The notes under the pieces were generated by a model. The model was not told the DNA's origin, did not search any database, and saw only the letters and a list, made by a program, of their open reading frames with translations. The translations under genes and the position numbers were made by a program. From Sphingomonas sp. IW22 (lineage in GTDB: Bacteria; Pseudomonadota; Alphaproteobacteria; Sphingomonadales; Sphingomonadaceae), in the NCBI RefSeq assembly GCF_041321155.1, contig NZ_JBGGWB010000001.1:992001-1056000 (forward strand): DNA of 64,000 bases, written 5' to 3'. Every line of letters begins with the position of its first letter. Positions within the stretch are counted from its first letter, which is position 1. Below, in pieces: positions 14,864 to 24,014 of the stretch.

Positions 14864-17800
14864 GGCATGGACTCGCTTTCAGGGGACTGAACGTCGCGCT
14901 TGCGCTGTTCCTCGATCAGCGCGGGCAGGTTGCGCTCGATCAGGCGCGACGGTTCGTAATAGGAACGCACCGAATCGAGCAGTTGCCGAAACGGCGCGCG
15001 GACGGTGACGTTGAATACCAGCGGCAGGCGAGCGAGGCGGCGGACGATGAAGTTGCTGCTCGCACCCTCCCCCTGGCTTATCCCTGCAAAGCGGATTTCG
15101 GTGACCATCTCGCCATCCAGCGGCCCGCTGAGCGTCAGATTCAGTCGTTCGTAACGCAGCGATTTTAGCGACTCGAACGCGAAATTGCCCCAGGTGCCCA
15201 GATCCTCCTGCGACACTTCGCCGACATAGGCGATGGTCCCGCCCCCCTCGCGCACGGTAAGGCGCCCATCCTCGATCCGGCCGCCGCGCTCGTCAAAGAT
15301 CATCGGCAAGGTGCCGTCGAATGTGCCTGTGGCGTTCAGATTGTCGAATTCGAACTGTTGCAGGAACGCGGCCGCATCCACACCCTCGACATGAAAGGTC
15401 AGACGCCGCTCCTTGCCGGTCGACAGGTCGATGACCGTGGGGTCTAGCGTCAGCGCCCCGCCCGCAAAGGGCCAGCGCCCGCCCTCCACCTGAACCTTCT
15501 GGTCGCCGATCAGCCGGTATCGCACCTGCCCGTTTTCAACCGGGATGCCCGGATTGACGCTGGCGATCGTCGCGACCCCGCTTTCGGTCTCCAGCCCCAG
15601 CAGGTCGGTAAAGCGGATCTCGCCTGACAGGCCGGTGACCGGGCCGAAAGCAGCGGCAAGATCGGTGCCGGCCGTGCGAAAGACGCCGTCGCTGGTCACG
15701 CCGTCGGGCGACCAGCGGATGTGGCCGGTGCCTGACACGCTGCCCCGCACATCCGCGATCACGCCGTAAACCAACCGCGTCAGCGCATCGGGTTGCAGCC
15801 GCTCATCGAATTGCAGATCCTCGACCGCCAGCACCGCATCGCCGCTGCCCGCACCCAAATCATGCGCGATGGTCACGCCCGCCACCCGCGCGCCGCCCTC
15901 TGGCGCAGTCAGCGTGCCGGTGGCGTCGATTTGATTATCGGCCAGCGTCAGGCGGAAGTCATTGGCAGCCAGCGGCTCGAACCGGGCGGGGGTGGCGGCA
16001 TCGGCCACGCGCAGCCGCGTGCCGTCGAGGGTCAACGCCCCATTTGCAAAGCGCCACGCACCCGCCCCTTCGCTGAGATTGAGCGGCACGTTGCCGATGG
16101 CACCGGCGGCATCGGCAAAGTCACCCGCGATACCACCCGCCGTCGTCGCGCCCGCCAGCGTCCCGATTGACAGACGGGACAGTCGATCGGCGCAGCCCAG
16201 CCGCGCCTCCACATCGGCAAACGTAAAGTCCAGCCGCTGACCCAGCCGCACCGTTGCGGTCCGCGCCGCCAGCGCCAGCGGCGATCCGCCCAGCGTACCT
16301 GCCACACGCGACGCGGCAATGCGGGCACCCGCCGCCATGCCGCCCGGGCCCTGTCGGAACAGCGTGCTGCCCAACGGGCATAGGCGCAGCGCGACGGCAC
16401 GCAGGTCGAGGCTCGACACCATCAGCCGGTCCATGCCCATCGGCACGCAGCCCGGCGCCAGCGCCAGTTGCGTGCCACCGTCCCAACGCAGGTCGAGCGG
16501 CAGGTCCAGCCCCTCGACCCGACCACCCGGCAATGCCAGTGTGGCGCGCATTCGCGTGGCGATCCGCGTGCCGCCGTCGGCAGCCCGCATGAAGCGGACG
16601 GGCGACAGCGCCACGCGCTCACCGCCTGCCGCAAATGACGCGACCGACACTTGCCCGGCGATCGGCCCACCCGGCCGCGCCTGTTCCAGCTTAGCGGTGA
16701 AACGCGGCAAGCCCCCGCCCCCGCCGCGCAAATTCCCGTCCAGCATCAGCCGGTTGCCGGGCCAGCCAAAGCCGATCCCGCGCGCACCGGCAAAGCGGAT
16801 GCGCGCACCGCTCGCCGCGCTCAGGTCCGCCGCGCCGACGACCAGCGCCCCGCGACCGCCCGCTATGGTCAGCGCGATGTCGGCGTTGCCGGCCAATCCC
16901 CGCGCCGCCGCCGTCACCGCGCGGTCGAGCTCGGCCGCAAGCGCCGAACCGGGCGTCCCTGCCGCCAGCCGTAACGATATCGGCTGCATATCCGGGCGGA
17001 TGCGCGCGGCGCTGACCCGGCCGGCAAGCCGCGTTTCACCACCGCCGAGCCGGAACGGACCGGCAAAGGTGAGATCGGCGGCGCTCCCCTGATCGGCGCT
17101 CACCGCCTTGGCGCGAATGTCGGCGCGGCCCTCGGTCCGGGCGGCGTTGCCGGCAAAATTGACGGTGCCGCCCAATGACGCAGCGCGCATCGCGGGCGTA
17201 TCCAGCCGGTCGACCGCCAGCCCCACCTTGCCCGACCAGCGATCCAGGGCCTCCGGCAATTGCACATCGACCGTCAGGCCAAGGCCCTGCGCCAGATTGT
17301 CGCCACAGGCACCGCCCGTCGCGCGGACCGGTCCGGCAAGGGCGATGCGGCGCTCACGGATGGCGATGTCCATCGCGGCGCGCGCGCCCGCCAGTCGGCA
17401 TCCCGCCGCTGAAAGACGATCCGCGGCCAGCGCCAGCCGCCCGTCAAACCCGTCGCTCAACTGCCCCTGCCCGCTCAGCTTCGCGTTCAGCACGCCCAAC
17501 GGCGTTTCGATCCGCGCACCGCCATCCGCGATCTTCACATCGAGTTCGGGGAGCGTGAACGGCTTGCCCGACGGCGGCGGCATCATCCGGTCCAGCGCGC
17601 CCAGCGACAAGCGCCCGTCGCGCCATACCGCGCGCAACCGCACGCGCCCCGCATCGACCCCGGTCACTTCGGGCGCGCCCAGGCCCAGCCGGGTCCGCAC
17701 CTCGATCCAGTCGGCGACCAGATCGGGGCGAGCGGGATCGCCAATCACCACATTTTCCAGCCGCTGGGTCGATGTGCCGATCTCGGTGACGTCATAACGC

Positions 17801-18063
17801 GCCTGAACGCCGCGCGCGGCCAGTTCGCGCGCGATAAAGTCCGCCGCGATCTGGCGGCGCTGCGACCAAAGGATCACCAGCGCGATCAGCAGCACCAGCG
17901 CGATCGCCATCGGCACGCGACCGCGACGCGGCACGCCGAACAAGCGCCACCAGCGCCGCGCCGGCGCGGCGCCCGGCTCTTCTTCAGCTTGTGCCGTCAC
18001 AATTCCCCGAACCGCCGAACGGCCAAATCGTTGCGCGGTCGAACGGATCGGGTCAAGCGTCAC
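14860..18063 (-). CDS. ydbH: AsmA-like intermembrane phospholipid transport protein YdbH
   Basis: This 1067-residue protein has an N-terminal anchor helix (about residues 52-68, MAIALVLLIALVILW) and then an almost wholly beta periplasmic body made of repeated strand units, as in the AsmA/TamB/YhdP group. The C-terminal third (FEVEGVD..FLQQFEFDNLNATGTFDGTLP, then GTIAYVGE) matches the YdbH/DUF3971-like end. In E. coli, YdbH with TamB and YhdP moves phospholipids from the inner to the outer membrane. The start is a GTG at 18063, 39 bases from the divergent radC start; its ribosome site is weak, so an internal start is possible. It heads a three-gene operon with ynbE and ydbL. Confidence 0.85.
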   Translation of the reverse strand: MTLDPIRSTAQRFGRSAVRGIVTAQAEEEPGAAPARRWWRLFGVPRRGRVPMAIALVLLIALVILWSQRRQIAADFIARELAARGVQARYDVTEIGTSTQRLENVVIGDPARPDLVADWIEVRTRLGLGAPEVTGVDAGRVRLRAVWRDGRLSLGALDRMMPPPSGKPFTLPELDVKIADGGARIETPLGVLNAKLSGQGQLSDGFDGRLALAADRLSAAGCRLAGARAAMDIAIRERRIALAGPVRATGGACGDNLAQGLGLTVDVQLPEALDRWSGKVGLAVDRLDTPAMRAASLGGTVNFAGNAARTEGRADIRAKAVSADQGSAADLTFAGPFRLGGGETRLAGRVSAARIRPDMQPISLRLAAGTPGSALAAELDRAVTAAARGLAGNADIALTIAGGRGALVVGAADLSAASGARIRFAGARGIGFGWPGNRLMLDGNLRGGGGGLPRFTAKLEQARPGGPIAGQVSVASFAAGGERVALSPVRFMRAADGGTRIATRMRATLALPGGRVEGLDLPLDLRWDGGTQLALAPGCVPMGMDRLMVSSLDLRAVALRLCPLGSTLFRQGPGGMAAGARIAASRVAGTLGGSPLALAARTATVRLGQRLDFTFADVEARLGCADRLSRLSIGTLAGATTAGGIAGDFADAAGAIGNVPLNLSEGAGAWRFANGALTLDGTRLRVADAATPARFEPLAANDFRLTLADNQIDATGTLTAPEGGARVAGVTIAHDLGAGSGDAVLAVEDLQFDERLQPDALTRLVYGVIADVRGSVSGTGHIRWSPDGVTSDGVFRTAGTDLAAAFGPVTGLSGEIRFTDLLGLETESGVATIASVNPGIPVENGQVRYRLIGDQKVQVEGGRWPFAGGALTLDPTVIDLSTGKERRLTFHVEGVDAAAFLQQFEFDNLNATGTFDGTLPMIFDERGGRIEDGRLTVREGGGTIAYVGEVSQEDLGTWGNFAFESLKSLRYERLNLTLSGPLDGEMVTEIRFAGISQGEGASSNFIVRRLARLPLVFNVTVRAPFRQLLDSVRSYYEPSRLIERNLPALIEEQRKRDVQSPESESMP

Positions 18064-18102
18064 GCTTGCACACCACCGAGACGCCGCTTACCCGTGACCG
18101 CG

Positions 18103-18786
18103 ATGAGCGAGGGGGCAAGCGACACGACCGGGCATCGCGCGCGCTTGCGCTCGCGCCTGCTGGGCCATGGCGCCGCAGCGCTGCTGGACCATGAACTGAT
18201 CGAATATCTGCTGGCGCTGGCCATTCCCCGGCGCGACACTAAACCGCTGGCCAAGGCACTGCTTCGCGAATTCGGCGGAATTGGCGGTCTGTTGTCGGCG
18301 GATGCCGATGCGCTGATGCGTGTCGCGGGCATGGGAGAGACATCGGCCGCCGCGATCAAGATTGCCCATGCCGCCGCCATCCGGCTGGTTCAGGGCGAAG
18401 TCGCCGCGCGTCCGGTGCTGGCCAACTGGCAGGCGCTGCTCGACTATCTGCGCGCCGAAATGGCGCATCACGCCATCGAACGCGTGCGAGTGCTGCATTT
18501 GAACAGCCGCAACATGCTGATCCGCGACGAATTGATGAGCGAAGGCTCGATCGATCAAGCGGCGGTGCATGTCAGAGAGGTCATTCGCCGCGCGATCGAC
18601 CTGGGTTCCGCCGCAATCATCCTCGTGCACAATCACCCGTCTGGCGATCCGCAACCGAGCCGTGCAGACATTGAACTGACCCGCACCATTGTCGCGGCGG
18701 GCAAGCCGCTGGGCATTGCCGTTCACGACCATCTAGTCATCGGCACCGATGGTCATGCCAGCCTGCGCGCGATGGGTTTGATGTAA
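18103..18786 (+). CDS. radC: RadC family JAB/MPN domain protein
   Basis: This 227-residue protein has an N-terminal UPF0758 region with a helix-hairpin-helix (VAGMGETSAAAIKIA) and a C-terminal JAMM domain with the metal motif HNHPSGDPQPSRAD, which supplies the two histidines and the aspartate, plus an upstream glutamate in RDELMSEGS. RadC was once thought to be a repair factor; its function is not established, and a metalloprotease or nuclease role is only inferred from the JAMM fold. I use the ATG at 18103; the frame is open upstream but overlaps the divergent ydbH. A hairpin terminator follows. Confidence 0.9.
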   Translation: MSEGASDTTGHRARLRSRLLGHGAAALLDHELIEYLLALAIPRRDTKPLAKALLREFGGIGGLLSADADALMRVAGMGETSAAAIKIAHAAAIRLVQGEVAARPVLANWQALLDYLRAEMAHHAIERVRVLHLNSRNMLIRDELMSEGSIDQAAVHVREVIRRAIDLGSAAIILVHNHPSGDPQPSRADIELTRTIVAAGKPLGIAVHDHLVIGTDGHASLRAMGLM

Positions 18787-18800
18787 GCGGAAAACGGCGA

Positions 18801-18833
18801 CGGCCGCCGATCCCGTGCGGGGACCGGCGGCCG
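18801..18833. terminator. bidirectional hairpin between radC and the EF-hand gene
   Basis: Arms CGGCCGCCG (18801-18809) and CGGCGGCCG (18825-18833) are perfectly complementary, with an inner TCCC/GGGA pair. It lies between convergent radC and the EF-hand gene. The minus-strand side is followed by GTTTTCC, so it works best as terminator for the EF-hand gene. Confidence 0.65.
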
Positions 18834-18857
18834 CCATCATTTCATCAAGAGCCTCGC

Positions 18858-19355
18858 TTACGACGCGCCTTGCGCCAGAAAGCTCGTCAGCTCGGTCTTG
18901 GATACCTTGGTCGACTTGTCCATGTCGGCCGAGGCAAAGGCCTGTCCAACCCAAGTCTGGACTTCCGCGCTCTGGGCGTTGGTCGACGGATCGCTGGCGC
19001 TGCGCAGTGCGACCATCCACCTGCCGAACTCATCCTGCGTGATCTCGCCGTCCTTGTCCCCGTCATAATTGGGGAATTCGGTTTCGACGATTTGCGCGAT
19101 CTGGGCGGCGCTAGCCTGCTGCGGCTGGCCCGCACTATCGGCGGGGGCGGCCTGAGCGCTCGTGGCCGGGTCGGCAGCCTGAGTCGCGGTCGAATCCTGC
19201 GTCATGCTCGCCGCCGGGTCGGTCGGAGCGGTTCCAGGCGTTGCGGGGGCAGTCGACTGCACACCCGGTGCAGTCGTTGACTGCGTCGTCATGTCCTGTG
19301 CAAGAGCAGGCGCCGAAATAATCATCGCACTGGCCAGCAGAATGGGCTTCAACAT
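18858..19355 (-). CDS. secreted EF-hand calcium-binding protein
   Basis: This 165-residue exported protein has a signal peptide (MLKPILLASAMIISAPALAQ), a low-complexity linker rich in Thr, Ala, Pro and Gln (about residues 20-85), and two EF-hands. The first loop DGDKDGEITQDE is canonical; the second, DMDKSTKVSKTE, keeps Asp, Asp, Ser and the final Glu and may still bind. Such small calmodulin-like secreted proteins are common in sphingomonads, with unknown partners. The start at the ATG at 19355 is chosen for the signal peptide. Transcription probably starts in the AT-rich region upstream, shared with purB. Confidence 0.8.
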   Translation of the reverse strand: MLKPILLASAMIISAPALAQDMTTQSTTAPGVQSTAPATPGTAPTDPAASMTQDSTATQAADPATSAQAAPADSAGQPQQASAAQIAQIVETEFPNYDGDKDGEITQDEFGRWMVALRSASDPSTNAQSAEVQTWVGQAFASADMDKSTKVSKTELTSFLAQGAS

Positions 19356-19563
19356 CGGGTTTCTCCTAGTTGTGCACATAGCTGTGCAGGATCACTACAT
19401 AGGTATGATGCACTGAATTACGAGTGTGATAATGCTTTGTTCATCGAACCCGTTCCTTTATAAGCAAGATTGCTAAGGCGTTCGCCCTTTGCTAGCGCAC
19501 GGTTCGCCGCGGTTCCGTGTGTGTGCTGCGACGAACTGATTCCGCCCCGCGAAAGGAAAAATC
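19356..19563. promoter_or_regulatory. divergent AT-rich intergenic region, EF-hand gene / purB
   Basis: This is the longest gap in the window, 208 bases. It is clearly less GC-rich than its surroundings and must hold the promoters of the EF-hand gene and of purB. TGTGCA occurs twice (19371-19376 and 19383-19388), 12 bases apart, close to the EF-hand start. A GATTC (a CcrM GANTC site) lies near 19540. No ORF or hairpin stands out. Confidence 0.5.
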
Positions 19564-20904
19564 TTGGTCCCGCGCTACGCCCGCCCCGCCATGACGGCGA
19601 TCTGGACACCCGAAGCCCGTTTCCGCATCTGGTTCGAGATCGAAGCGCACGCCACCGATGCGCTGGCCGATCTGGGCGTGGTGCCGCGCGACGCCGCCGC
19701 CGCGCTTTGGCGCTGGTGGGACGGTGAAAAGGCCAAGAGCGCCGATGGCGAGGTGCCGATCGACGTTCCCGCGATCGACGCGATCGAGGCGGTGACCAAG
19801 CACGACGTCATCGCTTTCCTTACCTGGGTCTCCGAACAGGTCGGGCCTGAGGCGCGCTTTATGCATCAGGGCATGACCAGCTCCGACGTGCTCGACACCT
19901 GTCTGGCGGTGCAGATGTCGCGCGCCGCAGACATCCTGATCGCTGATATCGATGCGCTGCTAGCCGCGCTGGAGCGCCGCGCGCGCGAACACAAGCTGAC
20001 GCCGACCATCGGGCGCAGCCACGGCATCCATGCCGAACCCGTCACCTTCGGCCTGAAGCTGGCGCAGGCACATGCCGAGTTCCAGCGTTGCCGGGCACGC
20101 CTGGTCGCGGCGCGGGCTGACATCGCCACCTGCGCCATTTCGGGCGCGGTCGGCACGTTCGCCAATATCGACCCCCGCGTCGAGGAACATGTCGCCGTCA
20201 AGCTCGGCCTGTCGGTTGAGCCGGTTTCGACGCAGGTCATCCCGCGCGACCGCCACGCGATGTTCTTTGCCACGCTGGGCGTCATCGCCGGGTCGATCGA
20301 ACGGCTGGCGACCGAAGTACGCCACCTGCAACGCACCGAAGTGCTGGAGGCGGAGGAATATTTCTCCCCCGGCCAGAAGGGCTCGTCGGCCATGCCGCAC
20401 AAGCGCAATCCGGTGCTGACCGAAAACCTGACCGGGCTGGCGCGCATGGTGCGCGGCTATGTCACGCCGGCTCTGGAAAATGTCGCGTTGTGGCACGAAC
20501 GCGACATCAGCCACTCCTCGGTCGAGCGTTATATCGGCCCGGATGCCACCATCACGCTGGACTTCGCCCTCGCGCGGCTGACCGGCGTGGTCGACAAGCT
20601 GGTCGTCTATCCGGAGCGGATGCAGAAGAATCTCGACCGCATGGGCGGCCTGGTCCACTCGCAGCGGGTGCTGCTGGCGCTGACGCAGGCGGGCCTCAGC
20701 CGTGAGGACAGCTATCGGCTGGTTCAGCGCAACGCGATGAAGGTGTGGGAATCCGACGGCGCGCTGTCGCTGCTCGACCTGCTCAAGAACGACGCCGAAG
20801 TCACCGCCGCCCTGCCGGCAGAGGAGATCGAGGCGCGGTTCGACTTGGGTTATCATCTGAAGCATGTCGACACGATCTTCGCGCGCGTGTTCGGCGCTGC
20901 GTGA
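19564..20904 (+). CDS. purB: adenylosuccinate lyase
   Basis: PurB performs two steps of purine synthesis: cleavage of SAICAR to AICAR and of adenylosuccinate to AMP, each releasing fumarate. The 446-residue product has the superfamily signature GSSAMPHKRNP, the catalytic TSSDVLDT loop (about residue 105), and GRSHGIHAEP. The N-terminus MVPRYARPAMTAIW fits the family and requires the TTG at 19564, preceded by AAAGGAAAAATC. Its GTG/TGA end overlaps the heme oxygenase gene by four bases, an unexpected coupling of a housekeeping gene to light sensing. Confidence 0.95.
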   Translation: MVPRYARPAMTAIWTPEARFRIWFEIEAHATDALADLGVVPRDAAAALWRWWDGEKAKSADGEVPIDVPAIDAIEAVTKHDVIAFLTWVSEQVGPEARFMHQGMTSSDVLDTCLAVQMSRAADILIADIDALLAALERRAREHKLTPTIGRSHGIHAEPVTFGLKLAQAHAEFQRCRARLVAARADIATCAISGAVGTFANIDPRVEEHVAVKLGLSVEPVSTQVIPRDRHAMFFATLGVIAGSIERLATEVRHLQRTEVLEAEEYFSPGQKGSSAMPHKRNPVLTENLTGLARMVRGYVTPALENVALWHERDISHSSVERYIGPDATITLDFALARLTGVVDKLVVYPERMQKNLDRMGGLVHSQRVLLALTQAGLSREDSYRLVQRNAMKVWESDGALSLLDLLKNDAEVTAALPAEEIEARFDLGYHLKHVDTIFARVFGAA

Positions 20905-21440
20905 GGGCCGCGCACCGCCTGCTGCGCGAAGCGACGAGCGAGGCTCATGAACGGCTGGACACGCTGTTCATGGGCTTCGACCTGACCACGCCGGACGGCT
21001 ATCGCCGGTTCATCGGTGCGCAGGCGAGCGCGATGCTGCCGATCGAAGCGGCGCTGGACGCGGGCGGTGCTGAGCAGGTGGTAGCCGACTGGCCGGGGCG
21101 CAGGCGCGGTTCTGCGCTGCTGGCCGATGCCGCCGAACTGGGCATAACCCCGGAACCCGTAGCGGCGGCAACGCCCTATCGCGACCTGCCCGCGCTGGCC
21201 GGCGCTCTTTACGTCGTCGAAGGTTCGCGCCACGGCGCACGTCACTTGCGAAGGCTGGTCGCGCCGGACCAGCCCGCTAAGTTTCTTAATCTAGAGCAAG
21301 TATCTGGAAGCTGGGTAAATTTGCTGGATCGGATTGATGCGATCCTTTACGAACCGGCAGCCCGCAGCACGGCCAAGGCGGCTGCACTGGCAACGTTCGA
21401 CTGTTTCGAGCGCGCGGGGCGTAACTGGATGAATCACTAA
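20901..21440 (+). CDS. bphO: biliverdin-producing heme oxygenase
   Basis: This 179-residue alpha-helical heme oxygenase would open heme to biliverdin, CO and iron. The proximal histidine is in TSEAHERLD near the N-terminus, and the distal helix carries LAGALYVVEGSRHGARHL with the glycine-rich kink (EGSRHGA). The start is the GTG at 20901, which overlaps the purB TGA (GTGA). The stop TAA touches the ATG of the phytochrome gene with no spacer. Biliverdin is the chromophore of bacteriophytochromes, so the pair makes and uses the pigment. The call rests on both the motif and the neighbour. Confidence 0.88.
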   Translation: MRAAHRLLREATSEAHERLDTLFMGFDLTTPDGYRRFIGAQASAMLPIEAALDAGGAEQVVADWPGRRRGSALLADAAELGITPEPVAAATPYRDLPALAGALYVVEGSRHGARHLRRLVAPDQPAKFLNLEQVSGSWVNLLDRIDAILYEPAARSTAKAAALATFDCFERAGRNWMNH

Positions 21441-23999
21441 ATGCAGCAGCCCGTCCCGGTCGATCTTGGCAATTGCGATCGGGAACCGATCCATCAGCTT
21501 GGCGCGATCCAGCCATTTGGTTTTCTGCTGTCGCTGTCGGCCGACTGGATCATCCGGCGCGCATCGGCCAATCTGCCGGAGTTTCTGGGGCTGGAACCCG
21601 ACGCGGCGCTGGGCTCGCCCCTGATCGAACTCATCGGGCCGGATGCGGTCCACCTGCTTCGCAATCGCATGACCCTGTTGCGCGGCGCCGATGCTGTGGA
21701 GCGGGTATTCGGCGTTCCCGTCACCGGCGGCCGCCGTTTCGACTTCGCCATGCATGTCAGCGGGGCCGACATCGTGATCGAGGGGGAGCCGAGCGCCGAA
21801 ACCCCCGTCAGCGACACCGCCAGCACGATCCGCGCGATGATCGGGCGCCTGGATGCGACCCAGGGACTGCCCGCTTTCTATCGCGAAGGGGCGCGACAGG
21901 TTCGCGCGCTGACCGGGTTCGACCGGGTCATGGTCTATCGCTTCGATCCCGACGGATCGGGAACGGTGGTGGCCGAAGCGGTCGGCAGCGGGCTGGGCAG
22001 CTTCCTGGACCTGCGCTACCCGGCGTCGGACATTCCGAAACAGGCGCGTGCGCTATATGTGCGAACGCCCTTTCGCGTGATCGCCGATGTCGGCGCGGCG
22101 CCGGTGCCGATCGTCCCCACGCTGGACGAACGCGGGGAACCGATCGACCTGTCGCTGTCGGTGCTGCGGTCGGTATCGCCGATCCATATCGAATATCTGC
22201 AGAATATGGGCGTGGGCGCGTCGCTGTCGATCTCGATCATCGTCGAGGGTCGCCTGTGGGGCCTGTTCGCATGCCATCATTACGCCCCGCGCTGCCCGGG
22301 GTTCGAGCGCCGCTCGGTCGCCGAGTTGTTCGGACAGATGTTCGCCTTCAAGCTGGAGGCGCGGGAGCGGCAGGTGCTGGCGGCCTATGAAACGGCGGCG
22401 CGCAATGCATCGGACCGGCTGCTCGCGGCGATTGCGGGCGACAAGCAGTTGCTGGACAACCCCGATTTCCTGGGCGAGATGCTGGCAACCACCATTCCGT
22501 GCGACGGCATTGCCATTTGGCTGGACGGGCGCGTGGCGTTGTCGGGCCAAACGCCGCCTGCCGACGCAATCCCGGTGATCGCCAAGCGGCTGAACGCAAT
22601 GACGCCGGGGCATATCTTCGCCACCGATCACCTGTCCGGCCTGTTGCCGATTGCCCAGGATTGGGCCGATCGCGCTGCCGGGATGCTGGCGCTGCCCATC
22701 TCCCGCTCCCCGCGCGATTATGTGCTGCTGTTCCGCGAGGAGCGCATTCGCAGCGTCAACTGGGGCGGCGACCCGCACAAGCCTGCGACCTGGGGGCCGA
22801 ACGGCGCCCGCCTGTCGCCGCGCAAGAGCTTTGAGGCGTGGCGGGAGGAAGTGCGCGGTCGTGCCCAGCCCTTTGACGACGCCGAACTGCGCGTGGCCGA
22901 AATGCTGCGCGTCTCGCTGATCGAAGTGGTACTGCGCCTGTCCGACGACGCGCAGGAAGAACGCCGCCGCGCAGCCGAGCGGCAGGAATTGCTGATCGCG
23001 GAGCTGAACCACCGCGTCCGCAACATCCTGAGCCTCATTCGCGGGCTGGTGCGCCAGTCGCGCGATCCGGGTGCGGATACCGCCACCTATGTCGACATGC
23101 TGGAAGGCCGGATCGAGGCACTGGCCCGCGCCCACGACCAGATCACGCAGGACAACTGGTCCGCCGCACCCCTGCGCCGCCTGATCGAAACCGAAGCTGC
23201 CGCCTATCTGGGCGGTCGTGCATCGCGGCTGCATCTGGAGGGCGACGCCATGTTGCTCAGCCCCCAGGCCTTTTCGACGCTGGCACTGGTGCTGCACGAA
23301 TTGATGACCAATTCGGCCAAATATGGCGCGCTGTCCGACAATGGCACCGTGGCCGTCGGCTGGCACTGCAATGCCATGGACGAGCTGGTCATCGAGTGGC
23401 GGGAACGCGGCGGGCCGCCGGTCAACGCCCCGACCCGCCAGGGTTTCGGCACGACGATCATCCAGCGTTCCATCCCCTATGACCTGGGGGGCCGGGCAGA
23501 GGTTCGCTATCAGCTGACCGGCGTGGAAGCCGATCTGATCATCCCCGCGCACCATATCAGCGGCGGCGATGCGGCGACCGAGCACCGCTCCGCCATCGGC
23601 CCGGACATGCGCGACACCATGACGAGCGGCGAGACGGACGTGATCGACGGCGTGGCGCTGCTGGTCGAGGATAGCCTGATCATCGCCATGGATGCCGAGG
23701 ATATCCTGACCTCGCTCGGCGCGCGGCAGGTTGTGACCGCCAACAGCGTGAATCAGGCATTGGTGGAACTGGGCCGGGAGACGGTGGCCGTCGCGGTGCT
23801 GGACTTTAATCTGGGCGACGAAACCAGTCTGGCGGTGGCGGAAGCGCTGCGCGCGCGCGGCGTGCCGTTCATCTTTGCCACCGGCTATGGCGAGCAACTG
23901 ACCCTGCCGGATGGGCTGGGCGATACGCCTGTCCTGCAAAAGCCCTATACCGCCCCGAACCTCAGCCGCTTGCTGGCAAAGGTTCTGGGCAAGGCATAA
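21441..23999 (+). CDS. bphP: bacteriophytochrome with HWE histidine kinase and C-terminal receiver domain
   Basis: This 852-residue red/far-red photoreceptor has PAS, GAF, PHY, kinase and receiver domains in order. Biliverdin should attach to C12 (NCDREPIHQLGAIQPFG). The GAF domain holds PASDIPKQARALY at about 192-204 and the PHY tongue has PRKSFEAW near 459. The kinase is of the HWE type: H524 in ELNHRVRNILS, the N box LHELMTNSAKYG, and WRE in VIEWRERGGP. A receiver domain from about 735 carries the phospho-acceptor D788 (LDFNLGDE). The receiver lacks an output domain, so it may act as phosphate sink or pass phosphate on. Its expression is tied to the upstream heme oxygenase. Confidence 0.93.
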   Translation: MQQPVPVDLGNCDREPIHQLGAIQPFGFLLSLSADWIIRRASANLPEFLGLEPDAALGSPLIELIGPDAVHLLRNRMTLLRGADAVERVFGVPVTGGRRFDFAMHVSGADIVIEGEPSAETPVSDTASTIRAMIGRLDATQGLPAFYREGARQVRALTGFDRVMVYRFDPDGSGTVVAEAVGSGLGSFLDLRYPASDIPKQARALYVRTPFRVIADVGAAPVPIVPTLDERGEPIDLSLSVLRSVSPIHIEYLQNMGVGASLSISIIVEGRLWGLFACHHYAPRCPGFERRSVAELFGQMFAFKLEARERQVLAAYETAARNASDRLLAAIAGDKQLLDNPDFLGEMLATTIPCDGIAIWLDGRVALSGQTPPADAIPVIAKRLNAMTPGHIFATDHLSGLLPIAQDWADRAAGMLALPISRSPRDYVLLFREERIRSVNWGGDPHKPATWGPNGARLSPRKSFEAWREEVRGRAQPFDDAELRVAEMLRVSLIEVVLRLSDDAQEERRRAAERQELLIAELNHRVRNILSLIRGLVRQSRDPGADTATYVDMLEGRIEALARAHDQITQDNWSAAPLRRLIETEAAAYLGGRASRLHLEGDAMLLSPQAFSTLALVLHELMTNSAKYGALSDNGTVAVGWHCNAMDELVIEWRERGGPPVNAPTRQGFGTTIIQRSIPYDLGGRAEVRYQLTGVEADLIIPAHHISGGDAATEHRSAIGPDMRDTMTSGETDVIDGVALLVEDSLIIAMDAEDILTSLGARQVVTANSVNQALVELGRETVAVAVLDFNLGDETSLAVAEALRARGVPFIFATGYGEQLTLPDGLGDTPVLQKPYTAPNLSRLLAKVLGKA

Positions 24000-24014
24000 A
24001 GGGCGGCGTCGGCA

